The notes: a model not told the origin generated them from the letters alone. Shown: positions 44,329-56,900, counted from the stretch's first letter. The stretch is 64,000 bases of DNA from Allium sativum (GCA_030737875.1 JASFAX010000020.1:33246688-33310687); one strand, 5' to 3'. Numbers and translations: made by a program.

Positions 44329-44620
44329 ATGCTTCATCCCGAAGAGCGGACACTCGTTTATCTCATTGAGTTTTGACTCAACTCAAAGAACTCGTTTCAT
44401 TCACCTGACAAGGTGACCCCTGTTTTTTAGATTGGAAATTTTCCTTTTCGGGACATGTCGGGTTTTTCCGACATTATGCTTCACCCCAGGAATCAGACAC
44501 TAGTTCACCTTATCGAGTTTTTTCTCAAATCAAAGAACCCGTGTCCTACACCTTAGAAGGTGCCCCTTTTATGGGCTTAGCAATTTAACCATGGGACATT
44601 TTGAGTTGCTTTCACCCCAG
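44329..44620. repeat. Degenerate 147-bp tandem repeat in the Tat 3' region
   Basis: ATGCTTCA(T/C)CCC begins copies at 44329 and 44476. Each continues through GGACACTCG/AGACACTAG, TCGAGTTTT-like and CAAAGAAC segments and an AAGGTG(A/C)CCC box, and a shorter third part is near 44610. Such tandem repeats in the 3' region of Tat elements are a known source of plant satellites. Confidence 0.65.
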
Positions 44621-44949
44621 CACTGATTTCTTAATCTGGCGCCAAGCCTTTTGTTGGTCATGTGACAAAACATTCAGTATTTCTTGGAGAAAGTCGGAAC
44701 TCCTTGAATTGGCACCCCCTGGTCGCTTGTTTGCCTACACAAAGAAGTCAACTTTTAGTTTGAACTTGTGAACAAGTGATTTGTACATGAAAACTGAATA
44801 CCATATTTATTCATTTTATGTACAAAATGAGAAATTTTGTAAATATTCATAGCCTTTTTTACGTATTCGAACAATGTGATATAAAAAATAATGACAAGTA
44901 TGCTCGCTATTCCACGCTCGTGGAATCTAGATTCGATCTGTGGTGGAAA

Positions 44950-45630
44950 ATTTGAAAGTACCATCCTGGAGTTTTTGGTTTATAACATAGGGCCCATCCC
45001 AGTTGGGTCATAAAACACCAGTTCCGGTCGTTATTTTTTCAGAACAAGATCTCCAATTTCGAATGTCTTATGTCTGACTTTTGAATTGAAATGCCTCGCC
45101 ACCCTTCTTTGATGTGCTTCTTACTTTCTTCTTTCCTCAAGATGGTCGAGGGCTTCGAGTTGTAGATTCTCATTTTCTTTGTGGTCAAAGTATAATCTTC
45201 TATGGGTAGGGACTTCCAGTTCCACTGGTATCATGGCTTCAGAGCCGTAAGACAAAGAAAAGGGAGTGTGCTCGGTCGCAGTGGATGGAATCCTTGGAAT
45301 CATGGCAAATCTTGCACATCTGTCACATTTTTTAGTGTAGACCATTGAATCTTTATTGATATCTTGCCAGAAGTAACTGTATCGTAGGATTTCTTTGCCA
45401 AAGTTTTTCCTCCATTATGACCTCCGCATTTCCCTTCGTGTAATTTCGCCATGACCGCCCTTGACTCCTTTTTTGTAACACAACGAAGTAAGGGTGTAGA
45501 AAATCCTCATATGTACAGCCGTCCGTCCAGAATGAGGTAAAAAGAGGCTTTTCGCAAAAATTTCCTTCGCTGCTTGGCATCCGTTGGGAGCGTCTTGGTG
45601 ATGAGGTATTCTTTGATTGGCGTCATCCAT
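44950..45630 (-). pseudogene. Tat integrase remnant with the catalytic core deleted
   Basis: In sense it runs from the end of the region after RNase H (MTPIKEYLITKTLP-like) into the integrase zinc domain (KLHEGKCGGHNGGKTLAKK ... YTKKCDRCARF). It then jumps directly to TEHTPFSLSYGSEAMIPVEL, which in Tat elements follows the catalytic core. The DDE core is therefore missing. The C-terminal part (RRVARHFNSKVRHKTFEIGD) follows near 45100-45040, with stops. This element could not integrate on its own. Confidence 0.8.
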
Positions 45631-45674
45631 GAGTTCGGTTCATCAATCATTTCCATGATCCAATCCATCTTGGT

Positions 45675-46165
45675 CTACCTCGTGCTTGGGCTGGAAAGGA
45701 CTTCCGCTGGAACTAACCTCATGAGTTGTGTATCTCCTGTGCTTGCGTATTTTGCCAATGAACCAGCTTTTGTATTATCTCCTCTAGGAATGTGAGACAT
45801 GGTGTAATGCTCGAAATCTTCCACCAGTTCCAAGGCTTTGAAAAGACAATCCGGCAAATTACCCATTTTGGCTTGGAATTCACCTAGAACTTGGCATACT
45901 ACGAGCTGGGAGTCGCGGAATATTTGTATAGTTTTTATCTGTAACTCTTTTGCTAACTTTATTCCTGCGATGAGGGCTTCATACTCAGCTTCGTTATTTG
46001 TCGATGGAAATTCTAGCCTTACTGCATATCATAAAGATCTTCCTTCAAGGGTTTCCAGGACTACCCCTGCCCCAGAACAATGATCATTTGAGGCTCCAAC
46101 AAAAAATAAATTCCACTGAACGTTGGTTTTAACATCATCTTCCTCCTTTATCTCCCCTCGGTTGG
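45675..46165 (-). pseudogene. Second (archaeal-type) RNase H of the Tat element, broken
   Basis: The minus-strand frames include the end of the domain (FEHYTMSHIPRGDNTKAGSLAKYA at 45866-45740). Upstream frame pieces near 46100-45900 correspond to a domain body. A second RNase H after the usual one is the hallmark of the Tat lineage. Confidence 0.65.
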
Positions 46166-47580
46166 TAAATTATGTGATAAAGTCAGTGAGTGCTTGTCCG
46201 TTGATCGCTTTTCGAGGGTGAAACGTAATATCGTATTGACTAAGCTCTATATTCCACTTTAACAACCTTCCAGAGGTCTCTGGTCGTGACAAAACATGCC
46301 TCAAAGGCTGGCCCGTAAGGACTTTCATAAGATGAGCCTGAAAGTATGGCTGAAGTTTCTTTGATGCAATATGCAAACAATAAGCGAGTTTTTCACGCTT
46401 TGGATGATTCAGCTCTGCCCATGATAATCTCTTACTGATGTAATAGACTAGTTTTTGCACCTTCAAATCTTCCCTAAACAACGTTGCACTTACGGCATGG
46501 GCAGAGACCACCGGGTATAGAAAAAAGTCTTCTCCGTCACTAGGTTTTGATAGCACAGGAGGTGTTTCCAAGTGTTGGATCAGTTCCTCGAAGGCTTTCT
46601 CGCATTCAGAGGTCCATTGTATCTCTCTCCTTCCTTTCCTGAGGGCATCGAAGAATGGAAGACATCTGTCCGTTGCCCAAGATATGAAGCGATTTGAAGC
46701 CGCAATCCTCCCATTCAAGCACTGAAGTTCCTTCTTGGTTCCTGGAGCACGCATTTCCCTCAGGGCTGAAATTTTGACTGGATTAGCCTCTATGCTCCTA
46801 GTGTTGACCATGAATCCAAGGAACTTTCCCGAACTAACTCTAAAAGAACATTTCAACGGATTCAATTTCATGCCATATCGGCGTAAGATATCGAACATTT
46901 TGGCTAGATCCTCCAGATGGTCTATTGCTCTTTTTAACTTTACCAACATATCTTCGACATATATTTTCATTCTCCTACCGATTTGCTTTTTGAATATAGC
47001 ATTTACCAATCGCTGAAAGGTCGCCCCTTCATTCTTTAGGACAAACGGCATCACCTTATAGCAGTATAGGCCGAGATCAGTAATGAAACTCGTGTCTTCC
47101 TGGCCCGGGCCGTGCATCATGATTTGATTGTAACCGGAATATGCATCCATGAAAGATAGCAACTCATGATCGGTTGTAGAATCTACTAATTGGTCAATTC
47201 TGGTAAGAGGGGAACTATCTTTCAGACGGGCTTTGTTAAGGTCTGAATAATCTACACAGACTCGCCATTTACCATTTAATTTCTTCACAAGCACAGGGTT
47301 GGTGACCCATTTTGGATAGGTAGATTCCCTGATAAAACCACTTTCCATTAACCGGTCGACTTCTTCTTTTAAGGCGTGCGACCTCTCCGGCCCTCGGTTC
47401 TCCCTTTTCGTTTGACAGTCGGAACGCGGGGGTCAATGTTTAGCTTATGGACCACAGTGTCTGATGATATGTCGCACACGTCAGAATGGTTCCATGCGAA
47501 CACATCCAAATTATCTCTTAAAAAGGCAATCAATTGCTTTTTTAGTTCAGGGCTTAACCGGGATCCTATATTCAACATAC
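46166..47580 (-). pseudogene. Tat reverse transcriptase and RNase H, nearly open
   Basis: The N-terminal part (47578-47369) has LIAFLRDNLDVFAWNHSDV. After a frameshift near 47370, a 392-codon open frame (47348-46170) carries the RT: VCVDYSDLNKA, FMDAYSGYNQI, and the catalytic box read as IYVEDMLVK instead of IYVDDMLVK. The connection and first RNase H follow (LVYYISKRLSWAEL, LTGQPLRHVL, WNIELSQYDITFHPRKA). The YVDD to YVED change hits a metal-binding aspartate, so the enzyme is probably inactive even where the frame is open. Confidence 0.88.
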
Positions 47581-47689
47581 GATTTGGGTCTTTTGGAATA
47601 CAGCTATAGGAATTGTGATTTCGGTCGGTGTCGCCCTTTCGTCCTCTACACTAGCTTTCCTAGGGTCGATTTCTTTTTGTGCTCCACTA

Positions 47690-48420
47690 TGTTCGCCAGT
47701 GTAGGGACCCTTCTTTAATTTCTATAAAGGGAGTTTTTAGATGTGGGGAAGAACCTCCGCATCCTTTCCCGAGTCCTTTTTCTTGGCCTCTCTCGGCTAT
47801 ATCACATATCAGTCCCTTGTAGCGATTTGGTTGCCTTTAATCACACCAATTTACTTTTCAGTTAGGAACTTCATAGTCAAACACCATGGAGCTAGTGCAA
47901 CCGTAAAACCCGAAAGAGTTGGTCTCCCAAGGAATGCATTGTAAGACGAAAACTCGTCTATCAGGACAAAAATTTATATCATAGAAACCCTACGTTCGCC
48001 ATCAGCCAATTCCACAGGTAAGTCTATTATTCCGATGGGTTGCGTAGGTTGGCCCGTAAAATCATTTATCATATTTGGATATGCGCACACTTCCGCCATA
48101 GGGAGATTCATATTTTGGAAGGTGCTTATGAAATTAACAGATGCCCTATGCCAACTAGGATCCTTTTTACAACTACACGACTGAGACCAATTGTAATCAC
48201 CATGGCGTTAATAGTTGGTGTATCTAGTCAGTCTGCATCTTTATCATTGAATATCACATCACCAGTCGAAGTTTTGGGCATTTTCATCGGGAGCTCGTTG
48301 TTCAAGATCATCCGTTTTTCCTCTTTTGAGGCATCCTTTAATTCGTTAGCATACTTTTCCATATCCGCCCAATTGTTCCTAGCCGGGTGAGCCCCCCCAA
48401 AGATCATATTGATTACTGGC
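47690..48420 (-). pseudogene. Tat protease region, active site lost
   Basis: Sense translation shows MIFGGAHPARNN near 48405, and TINAMVITIGLSRVVVKRIL near 48215-48155. Where the family has a D-[TGN]-G-S-S active site, this copy reads VGIGH and then a stop, so the catalytic aspartate is gone. Several stops follow. Confidence 0.7.
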
Positions 48421-48567
48421 CTCGAATCGACTGAAATTTGAACTTATTCACTTGAGTCGGGTTGGCTAGCTGTATTATTATGTCCTTGTGTGGCTGAAGT
48501 ATTTTGAGGATTTTTCACATACTGTTGGAGTTGATTGTTCCTGTTGAGCTCTTCAATAAAAATATTT

Positions 48568-49965
48568 AGGTGCCTACATTCGTTGGTGTTGTGTCCTGTT
48601 TGGTTATGAAACGGGCAGAATTTGCCAGAATTTGCTTGTTGCTCAGTTATCTTCTACGGCTTCATTTGAGGAAAGAACCTGAATCATTCGCGGCGGAGTA
48701 AATTCTTTCTGGAGTCTCGTTTAGGAGGGTTAATTCAGATAGTTTATACAGCCTTGTCTTTTTATTGGCTTTGCTATCCTTCTCATCACTTCCACTCTTT
48801 TGTCCTACTTCATTCTTCTGCTCAATTCTGGGTTCACTGTTTTTTCCTTATCTCGTGCCGTTATTTTCTATAACCTTCTGGACGCTTGGAGCTTCATCTT
48901 CTACACTCATGTATTCCTCAGCTTTCTTATAACTTCTTCAAAGTCTTTGGTTTATTCATCTTGAACCACTTCCCAAATTCTAATTTCTTATCGATAGCTC
49001 CTTTCAGGGCTGCCAATAAGCACCAAGGCTCTGGTTCTTTGACTTCTGCGGCTGTAGCATGGAAGCATGTAAGGAAATCTCTAATGGTTTCCCCAGGCTT
49101 TTGTTCCATTTCACATAGTGACATAACATCCCTTGCCTTAGTGGTTTGTAGTCGGAATTGTTCTTGAAATCTCCTTGCCAATTTGGCGAACTGATCAATA
49201 CACTTAGGTGGAAGTTTGGTGAAACATAGCGAGGCCACCCCTTCTAAGAACACGGGAAAGTATAAGCACTAGCTCTTGATCCATTTATGTGTTGGTCGTA
49301 CTTGAACAGAAAAGTGTTCAGATCTCCAACTCTACTATAAGATGCTATTGTTCGGGGCATGAATTTCTTTAGGAATTTTGCTTGACGGATTCTCTCGGGT
49401 CGCTTTCTCCTTTATTATTCGTTGGATCATGTCTTTGATGCGCCTGTCGTCACCTACTTGTTCATCGGGGGTTGGTATTAATGTTTTTATCAGAGCGACC
49501 ACGATTTGAGCTTTGACGCCTTGCACCTTTTTTTTGGAAATGTTATGTTGGTGGGACTCACGATCGCCTAAGCCGCACATTTTTTTTATGCTGTGGAGAT
49601 CTGGCCTTGGAGTCCACAACTCTAGCTTCTCCCTTGTCTCCAACTAAATAGTGAGATCGACCAGGGTCTGAGTCAGATGAGTCCTCTTTTTCACCAGCAT
49701 TATTTACAGCGATTTATGGCAGTAAACTGGTTTGAGCACTAGTCACGGCATCAAACCTTTCCATCATCATCTTCGTTGTAGCGTTCCTCTTTTTGTTCAA
49801 GTTGGTTACAATCACATTCAACTCATCTCACGTTACAGATGGACTAGGGGTTTACCCAGCCCCTTGGTGCAGAGTTTGTGGTATAGTCTCATCACGTTAT
49901 TATCCTCATTGATCGTGGGATCTTTGGCAGAGTTACTGCCTTTCTTTTACCCGGCCATGGCTTCG
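48568..49965 (-). pseudogene. Tat gag with zinc knuckle, broken
   Basis: The start is near 49958 (MAG followed by a stop). The central Gag frame is 48927-49253 (QFAKLARRFQEQFRLQ, MEQKPGETIRDFLTCF). The zinc knuckle KFCPFHNQTGHNTNECRHL lies at 48568-48624. Multiple stops and frame changes occur, notably around 49320-49640 and 48640-48900. Confidence 0.8.
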
Positions 49966-50040
49966 AGGGAGAAAGCAATTTTGGATTCTTTTTTAGGTTG
50001 CTGAATTCTGAAAGGAAGTACAAAACAAGGAATTATGGAC

Positions 50041-50064
50041 ACGGCCCCATAGTGGATGCCAAAA
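50041..50064 (-). promoter_or_regulatory. Primer-binding-site-like sequence of the Tat element
   Basis: Sense TTTTGGCATCCACTATGGGG begins directly after the LTR end. It resembles the TGGCGCCCACCGTGGGGC type found in Tat elements, with several changes. Confidence 0.55.
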
Positions 50065-51316
50065 TGTTTACACCAAAAAATGGCTTAAACACCAAAGGTA
50101 CTAACATTGTACTTCACCAAAATGGTAGGGAAATAAGCGGAGTCGTACTTAACAATAATCAAAAATGAAAATACGAGGAAAGTAAAATAGAGACAAGGTT
50201 TGGAGTGGTTCAGCCTTATATTAGGCCTACATCCACTATGAAGATAGCTTGCATTCTTATAACGAGGATTACAAAATACACAAACTCTCTTTTTCAGACA
50301 TCTCTATACCCACTCAGTGTACTCTCATTCATACATTTCAATCCTGGAATTTTATGAGAGAATGGTAGAGTTTGAGGAGGAGAAGGATATGTGAATGATT
50401 GAGAAGGAAGATGCCTTTGTTTCCCCTGATTACAAGGTTGTATTTGAAGCCATGGCCAAATGGGTGATAGAACTTCGAGTGAAGAAGATGATCATTACTT
50501 CCAAGTGTCTGAGGAGTCACTAAGGATAGAATTTAGTAGCACTTCGTGGCTAGAAAGATTGGATCCCTTTTACACTGGCAGCCATGGCGTATTTATAGGT
50601 GAGGTCCCCCGAGCAAGTGACATGAAATCTGTATATGCAGGCTACGGGTCGTTCATCCCATTAATCACAAACGTGCCATCGCCTAACTATAGCAAGCCGT
50701 CCGTAGCTGTTTCCAGTTGTCATGTGCGAGTGACTCTATAGGAGCGAGTGTTTTTGGTAGATGGATGGTCATGATTTTCTGATGCAGCTATGTCCGATCC
50801 TGAGTGAGCAGGCAATGACCTTTTTAGTCTGAAGGTGGCTGACTAAGGCTTGGGTGTTGAGATGTAAGTGCTGTCTTTCTAAGAACTGGTGTACAACCAA
50901 CCGACAGGTGGTTTTTGACCAAAGCATTGACATTAGACTAGCAGGAACATACGAGCGATAAGAGTTGCAATCCATGAGCAGTTTTTGATTGCACGCACGA
51001 CCTTGACTCCTGCTCTGATGCGTGCGACCGAACTTTGATATTAGGTTAAGCTTCTTCCATTCTTGTGGGTGACTTGCATTGTTTTGATTCTCGAGCGGCT
51101 TTGTTCTGATATAAACGACCGACCTTTGCTTCTGCGCCTGAATCATGACTTTCTTCGGGCTTCGGCCCTGCTCTGTGTAGTTGCTTTCCGTCTTTTATGA
51201 GTCGCTCAAACGCCTTGGACAATACTATGCGTGGTCGACCCTGAAGGTGTTCGTTCTGTAGCTCCTACTCAGATCTTGTAACTCAATATGCATATGGATT
51301 TTTTGAGGGATTAATA
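50065..51316 (-). repeat. 5' LTR of the minus-strand Tat element
   Basis: Starts TGTTTACACC like its partner and ends ATTAATA (canonical CA mutated to TA on the plus strand). Sense TATA box CTATAAAT at 50591-50598. Confidence 0.85.
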
Positions 51317-52558
51317 GTATGGTAATGACACCGAACCATGAAAGCAAGTATATGAGTCGATACCGAGATAGCAAAGAGTTTGGAAGGGAATAGCCGTCGC
51401 TATGATTGCAAAATGGTAAGGAAGATGATAATATCCTGATGTTGATACCAATATACAATGAACAATATACCTTGGTATTGACAGCGGAACAAGAAAGAAA
51501 ACTTATGAAGACAATACCTAGAAGGCCGACACCAAAAGGGAGATAAGATCAAGGGGTAACGCTAACACAAAGATAATAACGACATCAGGTGGAGATAAAA
51601 TTAACAAAGAGCGAGAAGCGGTTGATCTAGCAACAAGATAAATACTAAATCCACAATACCAAAATTTCAGAGATAGAAACATTAGACAATAGGTCCAAGG
51701 TCAAAGTAACAATAGCAAGTGTCATGGATAATGATACCAAGTGCTAAGTAAAGGAAATAGAGCAAAAGAAGAGCTATCGATACCTATAGTTTCGATACCA
51801 AGACTGATAAGTGAGAGCAGCATCAACCAATTCAGATAACAGAAAAGGAAGCTGAATTACAAAGTGAAGAAACAACGATCTCGGTACCGAAGCACTTATG
51901 TGACAATGGCATAGCTTTGACACCTAAAGAAAAAGGCAAAAAACTATATCGACAACAGATATTCGTTCAACACTGACACCGAAGCTTACGGTTCGATACC
52001 GAAAGTCGAGAGCAAAAGAAGAAAGATACCAAAACTAGTATCCAAGCAAATGCAAAAGTTTAGCAATGAAACTAAATGATGTGGAAGCGGGCTGAAACAG
52101 TGAAAACCCTCTGGAACCTATTTCAAGCACCGGTAGTAGAATAGGGCCTCAAAGCTCTATAAGTAAGACCCCAGGGGTCTCATTTGAAAGGGAACCTTTC
52201 CTCATTCCACAACCTTGTTCACAATTATAGGAGAGATAAACCTAATTTGTAAATCAATTTGGGGATTTCTTATGTATCATCCTCCATGAATAAAACCATC
52301 AAACCCCTTAAAGTGAACATAGGTTCGGTCCGAAATGAACCACTATAAATCGTTGCGTCCTTATTATTTCGCATATTATATTGTACTTTAATATGCTTAT
52401 AAATGTGTTCTACTATGCTTTTGAATGACCAAAATAGCTCTTTCTGCACTGTTTAGCATTCCACTTGCGACAAGCTTACGAAACCCTTATCTGAAGGTAA
52501 CTGTAGGTCCTTAAGTCTCATAAGCGTGATACTCGCCTCTTGAACGAAGAGTAACTAA
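51317..52558 (+). repeat. LTR-like fragment, second part (plus strand)
   Basis: A GATACC/CGATACCGAA-rich stretch, then CTCTATAAGTAAGACC (probable TATA box near 52160), then GAACCACTATAAATCGTTG, the R/U5-type pattern. It ends at the CACTA-like terminus at 52559. It is probably the same LTR as 40884-41313, but its true end is not seen. Confidence 0.45.
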
Positions 52559-52725
52559 CACTACAAGAATATGTGGTCTTTACCTACCAATTGTAATCAT
52601 AGTAATAACTAACATAATGGTAGGTAATATATTTTAACTACCAATATTGAATTGGTAGAAATTGGTAGGTAAAGGTTAGTAGAGAAAAAGCCTTTACCTA
52701 CACTTATTGATATTGGTAGGCAAAC
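52559..52725 (+). mobile_element. Terminus of a CACTA-type DNA transposon
   Basis: CACTACAAGAATATG begins at 52559, preceded by TAA (a 3-bp duplication is expected for this group). Subterminal motifs TTTACCTACCAAT / ATTGGTAGGTAAA occur at least six times in both orientations by 52720. Closely similar motifs recur at 63850-64000, possibly near the other terminus. No transposase was recognised inside. Confidence 0.65.
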
Positions 52726-53760
52726 GAATCAGTGCGCCCCACTATGTTATGACTCAAATGATGAGGCTTTTGTTGATGTGTTTGATGATGTGTCATCCTA
52801 CATGGCTGATGATCTGTCGTCCTACATGGATGCTGACGTGACTATCATAGTAGTATACACATGGCATATATTTTTGCTGACACTTGACATTTTATAGTCG
52901 GTTCATGCGTCAAACAATAATTTGTCCATGTGCTATCATTTGAATAGTGTAGATGACATCATTTTTTAGGCCACATGACATTATTTACTGCAAATGAATA
53001 TTTACAAGAATTGAATATTTGCACAAAATTTATTTATAAACAAATAACAAATATTTATTCAAATAAACATTTATTACACTTTCGAATAGTAAACATATTG
53101 TTTTCTCACTATTACAAATCACTTATACTTACAAATCTTTGCTACAATTCCTCATATACATTGGCTCCTTACTACATGCTCATTCAATCATATACATGTA
53201 CACAGTCAATCACTTAAATACTTCTTATAGCATAGTTGAAATAGCCTAGTATGGAGCAATAAATCGGTGCTCTTGCATTGGCTATAGTAGGTAAAGAGTC
53301 AAACTCGGTTTTGCCAACTACTAACATTATCGAAAGGTTTAATGCACTTTTTCCAAAAGACCGTGGAATGTTGTTTGAGAACCCTTATATATAGATTGGA
53401 GTTAAGGCTAAATGGGGAGCCCGCTATGGACGTCTTGTTTTATTCTTGGGGTACAAAAATACCTCTCTTCTGCGGATATATTACCTTTTGATCATCTGAA
53501 GTGGGAGCTTGCTTTCAAGCCAGATACCATCCTAACAAGAGCTCAAGTATGATTTGGCAAATTGACAGGTTGTCTACCTTTTCTGTATCCACAATCTTTT
53601 AGGTTTCATTTTTCAATATGGACTACTATACAGAAGAAATAACGAATATGTAAGCAGCAAGCAAATTGAAACTAGATTCCTAATACTATTGTACTGCTGC
53701 AACTAATGGTCGGTCTACCAAAACTGCATTTGTATTAAGCAACTTATGTTATCAATGGCA
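52726..53760. other. Spacer behind the CACTA terminus, no gene recognised
   Basis: Includes a CATCCTACATGGCTGATGAT/CGTCCTACATGGATGCTGAC direct repeat near 52793-52842. No protein similarity was recognised. Confidence 0.5.
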
Positions 53761-53761
53761 G

Positions 53762-54434
53762 TGTTGATGGGCCTTTCGGACAGGCCATCAAGGCTCGATA
53801 ACGCCTCGAGCTCGTACCTTGATTGCCCGAAGTGGGTAGCCAAGGTCAATGAGTGGACCGACCTATGAGGCCCGTCACTTAGGTTCATCTCCCACGCTGG
53901 GCGCAGTCCAAAAGAAGCCCTCTGTAGTCAGGCGTACTTAGCCATGACACACCCAGCTATGATCCGGAGGCCCGCCTGTAGAATAGCTTGTGCCTGACTT
54001 TACAAATTCCCAGCTATCTGAATCATGCAGATCAATGGCCACCTATCACTGATATTTCGAGCAGTACGAATTCCTTAGGAGAAAACATCCCCATCAAACT
54101 TAGATACCCTTTTGAATCCTTTGACATGTGTCCAAAATGTCTCAATTACTATATCATCGATATATACCCCGTCTTAACTTATAAGAAGGGATCTTTTGGA
54201 AGTTCCAATACCCTAGCTTTCAAATAGTTTGGTAATCTTTTATTGTACGACCACTGTAACTATTATGTCTAATAGTTTAAAAATATATAAGAGGTTACAA
54301 AGTGGACGTAGGCTCATTAACGCAGAACCACTATTAATTAGTGTCTTATTTTCTCTATTTTTAGTTTTTTTTAAAATCATTTGTTCTCGACACAACCATT
54401 TCTTTGGATGTTGTGTAAGTTTTAGGTGTTAACA
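53762..54434 (+). repeat. 5' LTR (or its end) of the plus-strand Tat element
   Basis: The end is clear: GAACCACTATTAATTAG (R-like) then a T-rich stretch and ...GGTGTTAACA at 54434, followed from 54436 by TTTGGTGCTTTCACGGAGAA, a primer-site-like sequence. The start TGTTGATGGGCC at 53762 is a guess. No matching 3' LTR was found before the window ends. Confidence 0.5.
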
Positions 54435-54548
54435 CTTTGGTGCTTTCACGGAGAATTGATATTCTCAGTCTAGTACAAATTTTTGCTCTATTTTCGGATC
54501 ACCAAATCCGAGACGAAAATCTTACCTTCATTCTTTCAATGTTTATTT

Positions 54549-56483
54549 ATGGCTAGAAAAAAAGCTCGCAATATTGGAAAGCAACTGCAGGTCGGAACAA
54601 CTACGGAAGAGGCTGGCGGATTGGTCGCACCTGAAACTATTTCGAATCAACCTGCATTGCCCTCCTTGGTAGATTCTACTCCATCCACAGCTTTCGCCAC
54701 CCAAGATGAGTGTATGGTTGTGTTAAATCGGCTCTAGGAAACTACGTATGCCTGAAAAGCTCATGCTCAAGAGAATGCGATGATGCAGCAAGATATGACC
54801 CGCATGATGAGGCAATATGAGGAGTTCAGAAACCAAACTCAGGAGGTTCAGGACCAACAACTCCCTCCCCCCACTTAGATTGAGTGTTGGAAGGCTCCTC
54901 ATCATCTGGGGGAAGATGAGATCGACGTCAGTCTCGATGCCCGCTAGAAAGAGCTGAGAATGTTCGACAGTTGCGTCTCGAGAGAAGTCAAGACCAGCCA
55001 AGGGCAAGTGACCAAATTTAGGTCGATGATTGGTGATATGGAAATTATTGATCCCATAGCTTCCAAAAACCCAGAAGCCTCACCTCCCACTCATCAGAGC
55101 GCTACCTAGGGAGATTGAGCCCCTATTCACCCCCCTCGAAATCTTATGATCGACCGAGATACCCGGGGAGGAAGAATGACTTCCCGGACGGCAAGTTAGA
55201 CGACGTTACCCGATGAAAGAACCAGGAGAGTCAGTCAGTCGAGGAAGCTAATCAGACATAGTCATTGCGCCGAATCTGAGTGCCACGATACGACGGATCA
55301 TGAATTAAAGTCACATGCATTGGAAAAATGACTGGGGAGTCGATCGAAGCCATACACCATTCACCGATGACATCTTACGAGCATAATTCCCCAGGAGATT
55401 CAATATGCCTTAGATGAACCAGTACGACGACACCTCCGATCCACAACAACATCTGATGCGGTACCCCTAGCACATGGAGGTAGCGGTGGCCCCCGACACT
55501 ATCAAATACAAAGCCTTTCCAATCTTTTAGGGCGGAGTAGCACTCATGTGGTTTGTATGCCTGCCCGCGAGGTCGGTCCCAAGCTTTAAAGATTTGATTG
55601 AGTAATTCTCAAATCAATTCCGTCTCCACGCCACCAAATCAAAGCATTTCATGGCTCTCTCAGCGGTTAAGCAGGAAAGAGGTGAATCCCTAAAAAATTA
55701 TCTTAATCGATTCAACCGTGCTCCCACTGAAGTGAGCAACCCCAACCATGAAACTGTTCTGATGGCCATGGTCGATGGCATCGATAAGCGAATAGAGTTC
55801 GAAATGTATTTGATTGGGAAGCCGCCCATAACTATCAACGAATTCTATGAGAAGGCCCACGTCCGACTGAGGCAGGAGGATGCGTTGTTAGAAGAGGTGG
55901 ATGGGCCAAGAAATACATCTACCGCACCAATTCAGTGCAACATCGCGGTCAAGTAATCTGGGGACAATTCAGGATAGGTAGAAGTACATGTCGGGAACCA
56001 TGGTAAATGGAATGACAAGGATCAAAAGAAGCCAGTGGGAACCCTAGACAAAGGGGAAACGCCCAAAAATGACCTCGGTTCCAGGTACTTGAGACTTACA
56101 CAACCTTGAATGACACACTGGAGAATATCTACCTTGATTCTTGCAGCACAATCCAATACAAGAAACCGCACCTGCGCGAACCCATAGAGAAGGAGCGAGC
56201 GACTTGGAAATATTTCTTATTCCATGAAATCTACGGACATGCGACCAATGAGTGTCGTCACCTCAAGGACATCAATGAGAAGCTAATTCGAGAAGAAAAA
56301 CTTAATGAATATAAGACAACCTCAAGGGAAAGAAGGAAAGCGACTTCAACACCCAGGAATGTTTTGGCCGCACCTCGAACTGCCGGCCGAGAGAAAGGGA
56401 TGGTCATCAATGCCATAGTCCAGGGACCACACCCTATCAGGTTCAGTGTCAGAACTATGGAACAATATGTAAATTCTGCGTAA
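54549..56483 (+). pseudogene. Plus-strand Tat gag, broken
   Basis: ATG at 54549 (MARKKARNIGKQ), about 110 bp after the LTR. It is interrupted by many stops to 55600. The Gag core is readable at 55380-55960 (HATKSKHFMALSAVKQERGE, ESLKNYLNRFNRAPTEV). The zinc knuckle region (FLFHEIYGHATNECRHLKD, 56211-56270) has lost the first cysteine of the usual KYCxFH pattern. Confidence 0.8.
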
Positions 56484-56495
56484 CACCTTGATGTT

Positions 56496-56900
56496 GTGAA
56501 GACATGTATCCCTAAAAATGTAAGCCCTATGAAGCAAAGGAAAACCGATGCAGAGTATATTATCTTTCGAGGAAGGAAAGCAATTGGAATAGAAGCTCCA
56601 ACGGTCGGTCCTATAATGATAACCGCAATCATTGGCCCGACAACAGTAAGAAAGTTACTCATCAATAACGGTAGTTCGATCAAAATATTGTTTAAGAAAT
56701 CTTATGATCAGATGAAATTAGAGTTGAAAGACTTGGAGCCATGTACAGGCCAGATATGCGGCTTCAATGGATCCTCCACCGAGCCTATTGGAATGATTAA
56801 TCTACCCGTAGAAGTGGGACAGGGGAATCGAAGGAGGTTAAGACACCTACCATTTGTTGTGATGGACATCGACTACCGATATAATACATATTTAGCATGA
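56496..56900 (+). pseudogene. Plus-strand Tat protease, catalytic Asp replaced
   Basis: An open 134-codon frame with ITAIIGPTTVRKLLINNGSS. The active site, normally D-[TN]-G-S-S, reads NNGSS, so the catalytic aspartate is asparagine. PFVVMDIDYRYN at the end matches the Tat protease C-terminus. Confidence 0.8.

Larger units (their letters stand above)
41314..51316 (-). mobile_element. Full-length decayed Tat-lineage Ty3/gypsy element
   Basis: LTRs of 1254 bp (41314-42567) and 1252 bp (50065-51316) bracket about 7.5 kb. In minus-strand sense: 5' LTR, primer-site-like TTTTGGCATCCACTATGGGG (resembling the TGGCGCCCACCGTGGGG type common in Tat elements), gag, protease, RT, RNase H, second RNase H, integrase remnant, 2.2-kb non-coding region with an antisense frame, then the polypurine tract and 3' LTR. 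The order with a second RNase H after RT and the KFCPFHNQTGHNTNEC knuckle are typical of Tat. LTRs differ by roughly 8-10% by eye. Flanks (GTTCA versus GTATG) do not match cleanly. Confidence 0.88.

Noticed and set aside
53762..54434. Treating 40884-41313, 51317-52558 and 53762-54434 as one LTR, because TGTTAACACC and GGTGTTAACA are inverted
   Set aside because: Both the 51317-52558 and the 53762-54434 parts carry their own GAACCACTAT R-type segment, which fits two separate LTRs better.
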